Positions 49,970 to 57,690 of a DNA stretch of 64,000 nucleotides are shown piece after piece (the first letter of the stretch is position 1; the number at the start of each line of letters is the position of its first letter). The position numbers and the translations under genes were made by a program. The notes under the pieces were generated by a model. The model saw nothing but the letters and a program-made list of their open reading frames with translations. It made no database searches and was not told where the DNA came from. Source of the stretch: Pseudoalteromonas sp. MMG010 (lineage in GTDB: Bacteria; Pseudomonadota; Gammaproteobacteria; Enterobacterales; Alteromonadaceae); contig NZ_JAGJEG010000011.1 of assembly GCF_018100905.1 (NCBI RefSeq), forward strand, positions 1 through 64,000, given 5' to 3'.

Positions 49970-50190
49970 GTAATTTAAATAAACAAGTACACGATATACG
50001 CAAACCACTAAACGCGATTAGTATGCAGGCTGAGTTAATTAAAATGCTCATTGAAATGCAAACACCCGACTCTTCAAATAAAGTAACCGCTGCTGCGACA
50101 ACAATTATTGAGCAAGCAAAATTATGCAGCACACAACTACAAACCTTGTTTGAATATTTAGAAAAAAACACTGAATTTGAGAAACGATAA
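49966..50190 (+). CDS. stand-alone histidine-box (DHp-like) protein
   Basis: 74 residues, overlapping the regulator gene by four bases (ATGA). VHDIRKPLNAISMQAELIK at residues 8-26 matches the H-box of HisKA dimerisation domains, with His9 as the candidate phospho-acceptor, Pro14 and the following helix. A second helix (about 40-65) would complete a hairpin. There is no ATPase domain, no sensor and no room for one. It could be a phosphotransfer protein like Spo0B or Hpt, or a phosphatase. It is not a fragment of a broken gene, because the next gene has its own start and both frames are intact. Confidence 0.75.
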   Translation: MSNLNKQVHDIRKPLNAISMQAELIKMLIEMQTPDSSNKVTAAATTIIEQAKLCSTQLQTLFEYLEKNTEFEKR

Positions 50191-50192
50191 TA

Positions 50193-51653
50193 ATGAAAAT
50201 GCAATACGGGTTTAAAAATACGACCAACATATTACTGCTTGTTGCGGTTGTATTTTTTTCGATGAATACCTTTTTAAGTAGAACAACAGTTAAAGAATTA
50301 ACTGAACTACAGCAAAACATAAGACACTCATCTAAAACAATCAATTTATATCAGCAAATACATGTTGCACTACTTACAGCGCAAGCAAATCAGCGAGAAT
50401 TTTATTTTACTCAGAATCCACTTTATTTAAGTGAATTTAATAACGCAATGGATAAAATAAATCAAAGTATTAGCACGTCAAACACACTTTCTTTTTCTGA
50501 GGGTAGTCAAAGTAAATTATTTTCAAAGCTACTTTCATTAATAAAACAACAACAAATTAATATGCAAAATGCTGTTGAAAAAACACAGTCGAACAGCCCT
50601 CTCCCCCCGGTTAAAAGTAATGAAGTACAACAAGGTGAAATAGCAATAAAAGAATTGTTTTCGCAATTAAAAGACAAAGAGCAAACCATTAACAGTAATT
50701 TAGTCGATTTACTAAAAAAGTCCTCTAGAGAATCACAAAATAATTTTATTATTTCATTTTTAATTAGTTTTGCCTTGATTGTCGGCGTGTTTTTACTTGC
50801 TAGAGTAAATATTAAAAGCCAAATAGAGCGTCAAACAGAAGTTGAACAGCAAAACCAACGACTACAAAAAGCCGTGGATGAGAGAACCAAAGAGCTCTCA
50901 CTATTTTCTGAAGAACTGACGCGAAGTAACCGTGAACTCGAAGACTTTGCTTTTGTTGCTTCACATGACCTACAAGAGCCACTAAGAAAAATAATGGCCT
51001 TTGGCGATAGGCTAGATACCCAATCAGACAACCTCAATGATAAACAGCGTGATTATTTGCAACGTATGCGTGGTGCAGCAGCAAGAATGAGTAAATTAAT
51101 AAGTGACTTATTGGAGTTCTCTCGAGTGAGTACTCGAGGCAAAGACTTTCAAAAAGTTGAACTTAACTTAATTTTTCAAGATTGTATTGATGACTTAAAC
51201 GTACTTATTGAAGAGGCAGGCACTAAAATAACAATCGAAGAAATGCCAACGATCGATGCAGATCCCACCCAAATGCAACAATTGTTTTTCAATTTAGTGG
51301 CTAATGGGATAAAATTCTCACAACATGAGAGCGATCCTCATGTGTCAATCTCAGTGCACTCGACAACTCAACCCGAGGAAATTGAATTAGAAGGTCTCGC
51401 TGACTGGATCACCATTACGGTAAAAGATAATGGCATCGGGTTTAGCCAAGAATACACTGACAAAATATTTGCTCCATTTCAGCGCTTACACTCTCGACAG
51501 CAATATAAAGGAACCGGGATCGGCTTAGCAATATGTCGACGTGTCGTTGAGCGACATAATGGGGTTATACATGCAATAAGCGAGCAAGCTAATGGTGCTG
51601 AATTTTCAGTAACTCTGCCTGCTATAAACTTTCTTAATAGCATCAAACAGTAG
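50193..51653 (+). CDS. membrane sensor histidine kinase
   Basis: 486 residues: membrane helix about 8-27, a helical periplasmic domain of about 155 residues (CHASE3-like in size and helix pattern), second helix about 183-204, coiled-coil linker, HisKA with His258 (SHDLQEPLRKIMAFG, the phytochrome-kinase-like variant), then the ATPase domain (FFNLVANGIKFS, DNGIGFSQEY, GTGIGLAICRRVV). It starts two bases after the previous stop codon. Likely input of the cluster. Confidence 0.92.
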   Translation: MKMQYGFKNTTNILLLVAVVFFSMNTFLSRTTVKELTELQQNIRHSSKTINLYQQIHVALLTAQANQREFYFTQNPLYLSEFNNAMDKINQSISTSNTLSFSEGSQSKLFSKLLSLIKQQQINMQNAVEKTQSNSPLPPVKSNEVQQGEIAIKELFSQLKDKEQTINSNLVDLLKKSSRESQNNFIISFLISFALIVGVFLLARVNIKSQIERQTEVEQQNQRLQKAVDERTKELSLFSEELTRSNRELEDFAFVASHDLQEPLRKIMAFGDRLDTQSDNLNDKQRDYLQRMRGAAARMSKLISDLLEFSRVSTRGKDFQKVELNLIFQDCIDDLNVLIEEAGTKITIEEMPTIDADPTQMQQLFFNLVANGIKFSQHESDPHVSISVHSTTQPEEIELEGLADWITITVKDNGIGFSQEYTDKIFAPFQRLHSRQQYKGTGIGLAICRRVVERHNGVIHAISEQANGAEFSVTLPAINFLNSIKQ

Positions 51654-51668
51654 CTCTAAGGCATCTAA

Positions 51669-52160
51669 ATGCAAACTATGAATGATATAAATGCACCATA
51701 CACCATTTTAATGGCCGATGATGATGAAGATGACAGATTACTCGCACAAGACGCGATGCAAGCTGCTGGGTCTGAATATAATTGCTTTGCCGTTGCCGAT
51801 GGACAACAGTTACTCGATTACTTAAAAGGTGAAGGGGAATACGCACAGCAAGGGAGTAAAGTGATGCCCAATGTAATTTTACTCGATTTAAATATGCCCA
51901 TTCTTGATGGGCGAGAAACACTCAAACGTTTAAAGTCTGACGCTTTACTGTCAAAAATACCCGTTGTTATTTTATCAACCAGTGCTGAAAGAGAAGATAT
52001 CACCGAAGGTTATGGCTTAGGTGCGTCATCGTATATGGTAAAACCCACCGACTTTTCAAGTTTAGTGAATATGATGAAACAATTTAACGAATATTGGTTT
52101 GAATGTGCCACTGTACCTTCATTTGATCGTGCTGGCATCGTTTCTCCTCCTTATAAATAA
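51669..52160 (+). CDS. single-domain response regulator, Rcp1-like
   Basis: 163 residues, receiver only: MADDDEDDRLLAQDAM, Asp73 (ILLDLNMPILDGRE), Thr/Ser (VILSTSAERED) and Lys (YMVKPTDF). The long insertion before the aspartate (LLDYLKGEGEYAQQGSKVMP) is typical of the Rcp1 group that pairs with phytochrome-like kinases, as the previous gene encodes. There is no output domain, so it would act by phosphate relay or protein contact. AAGG precedes the ATG. Confidence 0.92.
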   Translation: MQTMNDINAPYTILMADDDEDDRLLAQDAMQAAGSEYNCFAVADGQQLLDYLKGEGEYAQQGSKVMPNVILLDLNMPILDGRETLKRLKSDALLSKIPVVILSTSAEREDITEGYGLGASSYMVKPTDFSSLVNMMKQFNEYWFECATVPSFDRAGIVSPPYK

Positions 52161-52186
52161 AATTAAAATACTATAAGGCAGTTAAC

Positions 52187-54145
52187 ATGAATAACGTACG
52201 CTCTGTATTGGTCATTGACGATGACGAAGATGATACTTTTTTAATAGAAAGTCGACTGGAATCTTTTTTTGGTCAGCAATGTCAATTTGTTTCATGCTAT
52301 GAAAAGCATGATGCTGTTAATTATTTAAAAGAGCGTACTTTCGATTTATGTATTTTGGATTATCATTTAGCTGGTTATAAAGGAATAGAGATTCTGCACA
52401 GCGTCGCTAATGCAGAGCTAGCAACACCTATTGTGATGCTAACAGGCCAAGATGATAACGAGGTTGCCAAACAAGTCATTAAAGCCGGCGCACAAGATTT
52501 CATCATGAAATCATCAATTGATGAAGTCGTATTTGAAAAATCAATTCAATATGCCATTGCCAGAAAAGAACTCGAATTTGCAAAAGTTGTTAGTCAGCAA
52601 AACGAAGCTCAAAGTATTGCCAAAGATAAATTTATTGCCCATTTGAGCCACGAGTTACGCACCCCTCTTACATCAATATTAGGGTATACCTCATTATTAC
52701 TCGATAATGAGAATACAAAACCATTTCAACAAGAGTTAAAAGTAATTGCCAATAACGGATCTCACTTATTAAATTTATTAAATGATGTCCTCGATTTATC
52801 AAAAATTGCTGCCAATAAATTTGAACTAAGAGCAAAACCCACTGATTTTCAGCAGTTATTAGCCGAAGTTAACTCTTTAATTTCGGTAAGCGCTATTGAT
52901 AAGGGGCTTTCATTAACGTTTGTTGGAAAAACAAAACTCCCTGAACAAATTGAAATCGATGATATTCGTTTTAAGCAAGTGCTGTTAAACCTGCTTGGCA
53001 ATGCAATAAAATTTACCGATAAAGGTTTTATCACTGTTAGTGTTGAGTATTTCGCACAGCAAAAACAGTTAAAAGTTCGAGTACGAGATACCGGAATAGG
53101 CATGAGTAAAAGCCAATTGAATGACATCTTTGGTGCTTTTACACAAATTGAAGACGTAGCAAATAGACGTGCAGGTGGAGCCGGTTTAGGCCTCTCTATT
53201 TCTACCGAAATTGTAAAGCAAATGGGAGGCACAATCACTGTTGATTCCACGATTGGAGAAGGATCATGCTTTACTTTATCTTTACCTTGCCATACCAGCA
53301 GTGATCAATTAGTTGATTATTATTTTAATCTGGATGCAAAAGAGCACTCATCATTAACTACCCCGCAATTAACGGGAAAAGTATTAGTTGTTGACGACGT
53401 ATTTGAAATCAGACAATTAGTTGGCTTGTTTTTAAGCGAAACAGGGCTGCAAGTAGAGTACGCAGGCAATGGTGAGCAAGCGTTACAAAAAGTCACTGAC
53501 ATTGCTGGCACCCACCAGCAATATGATATGGTTATTATGGACCTTCATATGCCGGCAATGACGGGGCAAGAAGCGATTGTAAAAATGAGAGTGGTTGAAC
53601 CATCGCTCTGTGTTATTGCCATGACTGCCGCTATGGGTAAAGGCTTGCATGACACCTTAATTCAAGAAGGATTTAATGATTTAATTGCTAAACCAATTAA
53701 CAAAGAGTCTCTTTGGCATGTGCTAACAGCAAACTTGCATGCTAAAAACATAAATAAAAATGATAATACAGCAGCGACAACCCCCGCCAAAAAAACACTA
53801 ATTCATTTAGTCGAAGACGATGAAGATAGCGCAACAATTATGCAAATGATTTTAAATCAACTTGGCTGTGATGTACTACACAGTAAAAATGCTTTAACGG
53901 CTATAGATACCGCAAAATCAAATCATAACATTGACTTTCATTTACTTGATTTAGGTTTACCCGACTTAAACTCAGATGATTTTTTAGATGCTTTTTTTCA
54001 ACAATCAATCACCGGGAAGGTCACTATTTTAAGTGGCAGTCATGTGAGTCAGGCCTGTTTGACACGATATAATATTAAGCAGCACCTGTTAAAGCCTATT
54101 AATAAAGACACGCTTACACAATGGTTAACCCAGCAACGTCTTTGA
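52187..54145 (+). CDS. hybrid histidine kinase, REC-HisKA-HATPase-REC-REC
   Basis: 652 residues, no membrane helix. Receiver 1 about 5-125 (Asp58, CILDYHLAGYKG), HisKA with His155 (AHLSHELRTPLTSILGY), ATPase domain about 265-375 (LLGNAIKF, VRDTGIGMS, GAGLGLSIS), receiver 2 about 400-515 (VIMDLHMPAMTG, LIAKPINKE) and a shortened receiver 3 about 545-652 (LVEDDEDSATIM, LLDLGLPDL, LLKPINKD). It is soluble, so it likely takes its signal through receiver 1. Last gene of the signalling cluster. Confidence 0.93.
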   Translation: MNNVRSVLVIDDDEDDTFLIESRLESFFGQQCQFVSCYEKHDAVNYLKERTFDLCILDYHLAGYKGIEILHSVANAELATPIVMLTGQDDNEVAKQVIKAGAQDFIMKSSIDEVVFEKSIQYAIARKELEFAKVVSQQNEAQSIAKDKFIAHLSHELRTPLTSILGYTSLLLDNENTKPFQQELKVIANNGSHLLNLLNDVLDLSKIAANKFELRAKPTDFQQLLAEVNSLISVSAIDKGLSLTFVGKTKLPEQIEIDDIRFKQVLLNLLGNAIKFTDKGFITVSVEYFAQQKQLKVRVRDTGIGMSKSQLNDIFGAFTQIEDVANRRAGGAGLGLSISTEIVKQMGGTITVDSTIGEGSCFTLSLPCHTSSDQLVDYYFNLDAKEHSSLTTPQLTGKVLVVDDVFEIRQLVGLFLSETGLQVEYAGNGEQALQKVTDIAGTHQQYDMVIMDLHMPAMTGQEAIVKMRVVEPSLCVIAMTAAMGKGLHDTLIQEGFNDLIAKPINKESLWHVLTANLHAKNINKNDNTAATTPAKKTLIHLVEDDEDSATIMQMILNQLGCDVLHSKNALTAIDTAKSNHNIDFHLLDLGLPDLNSDDFLDAFFQQSITGKVTILSGSHVSQACLTRYNIKQHLLKPINKDTLTQWLTQQRL

Positions 54146-54590
54146 TAAAACTCAGTGTATTTTCTCTGTTTATAGTAATTGATAACACGACTTTACACTG
54201 CATAATTAAAGCTAGGTTGCTGCGACACGACACGCATCGTAACATGTCGTAATAACACTGAGTTAGCGTGATATTTTATATCAGAGTATAATGATATCAC
54301 TCCACTCATTCGCCCTTTTTACAAACCAGTATCTGCCCTATAAATTCTAAAACTTCATTTAAAACATTAACTCACATAATAACGACTCAACTAATACCGC
54401 TTTATTTTAAGACATAATAACTTTATTTTAAGGCATAATAACAAGTCATCTAAGAAGTTAGGTTCCCCCCACGTTATAGCCCCTTATTTTTATACAACAC
54501 AATATGAAATTATTTCAAAGTTCTCACTAAATTTTTCATAGCATTCAAATAAAAACAAAATTAAAGCATAAATATCAACAACTTAACACA
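54146..54590. other. long intergenic region upstream of the DUF883 operon
   Basis: About 445 bp without a gene. It holds TGATATTTTATATCA (54269-54283), an inverted repeat with a 3-bp centre, followed closely by TGATATCA (54292-54299), and the 21-bp direct repeat listed next. The first part may end transcription of the hybrid kinase gene, though without a U-run. Confidence 0.5.
54400..54441. repeat. 21-bp tandem direct repeat
   Basis: Two adjacent copies, 54400-54420 and 54421-54441, differing at one base (CTTTATTTTAAGACATAATA and the same with GGC for GAC). About 150 bp upstream of a likely sigma-54 promoter, a possible place for activator binding, or simply a recent duplication. Confidence 0.8.
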
Positions 54591-54606
54591 AGGCATACGG
54601 TTTGCA
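54591..54606 (+). promoter_or_regulatory. sigma-54 promoter of the DUF883 operon
   Basis: AGGCATACGGTTTGCA has GG and GC separated by exactly ten bases and a perfect -12 half (TTGCA); the -24 half reads AGGCAT for TGGCAC. The start codon is 48 bp downstream. Confidence 0.68.
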
Positions 54607-54653
54607 CTTAACTAATTGAATCTAATAAATACGAGTCATTCTAGGAGCAAATT

Positions 54654-54977
54654 ATGTCACAGCAAAAAAGTACAGTCACCGAAGCGCAATCAACTACAAA
54701 AGCATCATCTACTACCGAGCACCCAATGACAGATAAAGTACAAGAAACCCTGCACAACTCTGTAGATGCTCTTGCTGAAAAGGCCGCTGCAACAGAAACA
54801 TCTTTAAAACAAAGTGCAAAAGATGGCAGTGAAAATTTAAGCCTGAAACAACAAGAGTTGTTGTCTAAATGGGATAAATCATCAGTGAAAAGTTATGCCG
54901 TAAAGAACCCTGTAGCAACCGCTGGACTGGCTTTCGCCGCAGGTATGTTAGTGACTGCATTATTTAACAAAAAATAA
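54654..54977 (+). CDS. DUF883 protein, YqjD/ElaB-like
   Basis: 107 residues: polar Ser/Thr/Lys-rich start, an amphipathic helical middle part, and a C-terminal membrane anchor (YAVKNPVATAGLAFAAGMLV) ending NKK. That layout and the NP-AT-GLA-AAG anchor are those of DUF883 proteins (YqjD, ElaB), which tether to the inner membrane in stationary phase and can bind ribosomes. GGAG lies before the ATG. The gene order with the next two matches yqjD-yqjE-yqjK. Confidence 0.85.
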   Translation: MSQQKSTVTEAQSTTKASSTTEHPMTDKVQETLHNSVDALAEKAAATETSLKQSAKDGSENLSLKQQELLSKWDKSSVKSYAVKNPVATAGLAFAAGMLVTALFNKK

Positions 54978-55044
54978 TGTATATAAGCACAACTTCAATT
55001 AACAACATACGTTGTTAATTGAAGTAACATAATCAGGAGAAAAT

Positions 55045-55446
55045 ATGCAAACCAATACGGAACAGCAAAACAATGGCGACACAATAAAGCAAAAAGATGC
55101 CTCATTTAGGTATAGCTATAAGGTGGTTGCTCGTTTAGCTAAAATAAAATTACTACGTTATAAAACAGTGTATTCACTAGCAAGCGCAGAAACTAAATTG
55201 AGCGCAACTGCGATTATGTATGCGGTGTTAGCATTCATGTGTGCAGCCTTTATTGCATTTAGCGTGTATATTATTTTAAACATACTTATTGGTGTGCTGC
55301 TTAATACATTCTTTGCTTCTGTCATAATCACCTTAGTGATATTAGCAGTGGGAAATATCGCTTTATTTGCTGGTTGTTTATCTGTGGTAAAAAGATTACT
55401 GATGCAAGTCGGTTTACCTCGCACTATTGCGTCATTTAAGGAGTAG
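55045..55446 (+). CDS. YqjE-like membrane protein (holin-X superfamily)
   Basis: 133 residues with two long membrane helices (about 53-83 and 88-118), a basic start and a helical N-terminal part. The pattern and length match the YqjE/DUF1469 family, here located between DUF883 and YqjK-like genes. AGGAG precedes the ATG. The function is unknown; part of a probable stress operon. Confidence 0.75.
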   Translation: MQTNTEQQNNGDTIKQKDASFRYSYKVVARLAKIKLLRYKTVYSLASAETKLSATAIMYAVLAFMCAAFIAFSVYIILNILIGVLLNTFFASVIITLVILAVGNIALFAGCLSVVKRLLMQVGLPRTIASFKE

Positions 55447-55448
55447 CT

Positions 55449-55703
55449 ATGTTATTTTTATTACAAAAGCAACGCGATCATGTAAAGCAGCAACATAACA
55501 AGTTGAACCGTGCTAAAGCGCTTGAAAAAACCTACACTAAGAAAGCAAAATCTGCATGTACATCACTTATTACATCGCCAAAAGGGATTATGGGTGCTTT
55601 TGCTTTAGGAGCAATACGAGAAGAGGCAAATGAGAAAAATATTAGCTTGAAAAAAATTGCTATTAAACGTTTTATTATTTCTGAATTGGCGAATATTTTT
55701 TGA
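55449..55703 (+). CDS. YqjK-like small basic protein
   Basis: 84 residues, strongly basic (KQQHNKLNRAKALEKTYTKK), with a weak hydrophobic patch (ITSPKGIMGAFALGAI). GGAG lies before the ATG, two bases after the previous stop. The place after yqjD- and yqjE-like genes supports a YqjK-like identity, although I cannot show sequence similarity with certainty. Confidence 0.6.
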   Translation: MLFLLQKQRDHVKQQHNKLNRAKALEKTYTKKAKSACTSLITSPKGIMGAFALGAIREEANEKNISLKKIAIKRFIISELANIF

Positions 55704-55735
55704 TAAAGCTATCACTTATCAAATGATAGCTTTAT
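55703..55735 (+). terminator. terminator overlapping the stop of the YqjK-like gene
   Basis: ATAAAGCTATCA and TGATAGCTTTAT pair perfectly with a 9-nt loop. The first base of the stem is the last base of the stop codon. No strong U-run follows. Confidence 0.65.
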
Positions 55736-55784
55736 ATGGGGGCACTGATACATGCGTACTTATATCAAGTGGTTGATACTTCTA

Positions 55785-56267
55785 TTAATCTCTAAAGTTT
55801 TTAAACTGAAAAGGCTGACCTAGCTCAGCGGTACGCACAACTTGCATTGCCGCTTGTAAGTCATCGCGTTTTTTTCCAGTAACGCGTACTTCTTCGCCCT
55901 GAATCGCAGCTTGCACTTTTACTTTTGAGTCTTTAATGGCTTTCACTACTTTTTTAGCCATATCTTTCTCGATACCTTGCTTTAGGGCAACATTACGAAA
56001 CACATTTTTTCCTGCGCGAGTAATATCTTGTAACTCTAAGCTTGCTACATCCATCCCTCGTTTAGAGATTTTATTAGCCAAAATATCAAACAGTTGCATG
56101 ACTTGTTGATCAGCCTCTGCCTTTAATTTAATTGTTTTATCGTTTAATTCAATGGATGCATCAACACCTCTAAAATCAAACCTAGTTTCTAATTCGCGAT
56201 TGGCATTATCTACTGCATTTTTCGCTTCGTTCATTTCTACTTCTGATACAATGTCAAATGACGGCAT
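55785..56267 (-). CDS. yajQ: YajQ-family nucleotide-binding protein
   Basis: 160 residues from [20 protein letters not shown] to the end FQFKNFRD. This is the complete YajQ (DUF520) family length and sequence pattern. Related proteins bind c-di-GMP in Xanthomonas and Pseudomonas; E. coli YajQ binds nucleotides or RNA. Two other c-di-GMP genes are in this window but not close by. It is convergent with the YqjK-like gene and divergent from the VanZ-like gene. Confidence 0.95.
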   Translation of the reverse strand: MPSFDIVSEVEMNEAKNAVDNANRELETRFDFRGVDASIELNDKTIKLKAEADQQVMQLFDILANKISKRGMDVASLELQDITRAGKNVFRNVALKQGIEKDMAKKVVKAIKDSKVKVQAAIQGEEVRVTGKKRDDLQAAMQVVRTAELGQPFQFKNFRD

Positions 56268-56416
56268 TGCTAACTCCTGCTCTTTTAAAAAACATAATGA
56301 AGTAATTATACCGTTTAATTTATAAAACTTTACATTTTTCTACCATTTGTTCAGGTGCGATACTTTTTTTGTTTGGTATACTGTTGCTTCATTTATAAGC
56401 GATTATAGGAATATTC

Positions 56417-56767
56417 GTGACTAGGCGTGTGTATCAAGCTATTTTTTTAATTAGCATTGCTATTTTTACCTTTTTATTTGCTAAAGAAGTAAAAGGAGCG
56501 GCTAACTTATTTCCTCATATTGATAAAGTGGCCCATTTTGGTATTTTTTTTGTGCTTGCAATTATTATGGATAAAGCATTTAAACTTCCTCTTTATAGCC
56601 AAATCTTATTATTAGCACTGTATGGCGCTGGCATAGAAATCATGCAAGATAGCCTACCTTATAGACAAGCCTCTTTTGCCGACTTTGTGGCAGACTTTGC
56701 AGGGGCCGCTAGCTATTTTTTAGTTAAAGTTATCGTATTTAAATATAAAAGAAAATCAAATGGCTAA
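56417..56767 (+). CDS. VanZ-like small membrane protein
   Basis: 116 residues, GTG start with TAGGAA six bases ahead. Four short membrane segments; DKVAHFGIFFVLAIIMDKAF and EIMQDSLPYRQASFADFVAD are VanZ-family signatures (HxxxF, and the QxxxxxRxxxxxDxxxN-type motif, with D in place of the usual N). Overlaps the next gene by eight bases. No resistance role is implied; most chromosomal members have unknown function. Confidence 0.8.
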   Translation: MTRRVYQAIFLISIAIFTFLFAKEVKGAANLFPHIDKVAHFGIFFVLAIIMDKAFKLPLYSQILLLALYGAGIEIMQDSLPYRQASFADFVADFAGAASYFLVKVIVFKYKRKSNG

Positions 56768-57662
56768 CATACTGATTGTGGGTGATGGTGCCATTGGGCA
56801 ACTATTTAGTTACTTTTTAGGTAATGAGAATAAAGTACAATTACTCAGTCGAAAAAATACAACTAATACACGTTTTTACAGCCCATTAAACTCCCCTACT
56901 CAAGCAATTAATGCGCAGTGTATTTCGTTGTCCGAACTCAAGCACGCAGCTAAACCCGATATCATTATATTTACTGTCAAAGCTTTTCAGGTTGCATCGG
57001 CCTTCTCTGCACTTAAACCTTATATACCTGAGCAGTGTAATATTGTGTTAAGTCATAACGGAATGGGGAATGTTGAAGAGTTATCAACTGAACTTAACAC
57101 TGAGCAAGCCTTATTTTTTTTAAGTACCAATATGGCTGGCTATAAAAGTAATGATTTCATCGTGCAGCACAGCGGAAAAGGAAGTAGTGTGATTGGTGCT
57201 TGCAATACAACAGCACAAAACAGACTCAATGATGTATTTAAACAACTATCGAGTATTCCTTTACTTAGTTGTACGCAGAACATAGATGCTTTAAGATTTG
57301 AAAAGTTATTAGTAAATATTGCTATTAACCCTTTAACAGCTTTACATAATGTTAAAAATGGCCAATTACGTGCCCCAAAATTTAACTCAATAATTACTCA
57401 TTTATTAGCCGAAGCATGCCATGTAGCTAACGCTAAAGGCATCCATGTTAACTTAGTTGAAGCATTAAACCACGCATACCATATTATGTACCTTACAGCA
57501 CAAAACTACTCTTCAATGCATCAAGATGTAAAACATAAAAGAGCCACTGAAATAGATGCTATTTGTGGCTATATTAGTAATCAAGGCAAATTATACAATA
57601 TTAATACGCCGTACAATGATCAGCTACTTCATAAAATTAAGGCAAAAAAAAGCGTGGTTTAA
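56760..57662 (+). CDS. panE: PanE/ApbA-family ketopantoate reductase
   Basis: 300 residues. MANILIVGDGAIGQLFSYFL gives the GxGAxG NADPH-binding loop; FTVKAFQV, LSHNGMGNVE and KLLVNIAINPLTALHNVKNG (with the catalytic lysine) match 2-dehydropantoate 2-reductases. It should make pantoate for coenzyme A from ketopantoate. coaD, a later gene of the same pathway, lies 2.4 kb away. Identity with true PanE is likely but paralogues with other substrates exist. Confidence 0.82.
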   Translation: MANILIVGDGAIGQLFSYFLGNENKVQLLSRKNTTNTRFYSPLNSPTQAINAQCISLSELKHAAKPDIIIFTVKAFQVASAFSALKPYIPEQCNIVLSHNGMGNVEELSTELNTEQALFFLSTNMAGYKSNDFIVQHSGKGSSVIGACNTTAQNRLNDVFKQLSSIPLLSCTQNIDALRFEKLLVNIAINPLTALHNVKNGQLRAPKFNSIITHLLAEACHVANAKGIHVNLVEALNHAYHIMYLTAQNYSSMHQDVKHKRATEIDAICGYISNQGKLYNINTPYNDQLLHKIKAKKSVV

Positions 57663-57672
57663 CCACGCTTTT
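57648..57672. terminator. bidirectional terminator overlapping the panE stop
   Basis: AAAAGCGTGG pairs with CCACGCTTTT. The stop codon of panE lies in the loop. It also serves the convergent thiI. Confidence 0.88.
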
Positions 57673-57690
57673 AATACCTAATATAACCGT

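Noticed and set aside
56417..56767. Glycopeptide resistance gene because of VanZ similarity
   Set aside because: Only the general VanZ-like membrane domain is present, with no vanA/vanH/vanX neighbours.
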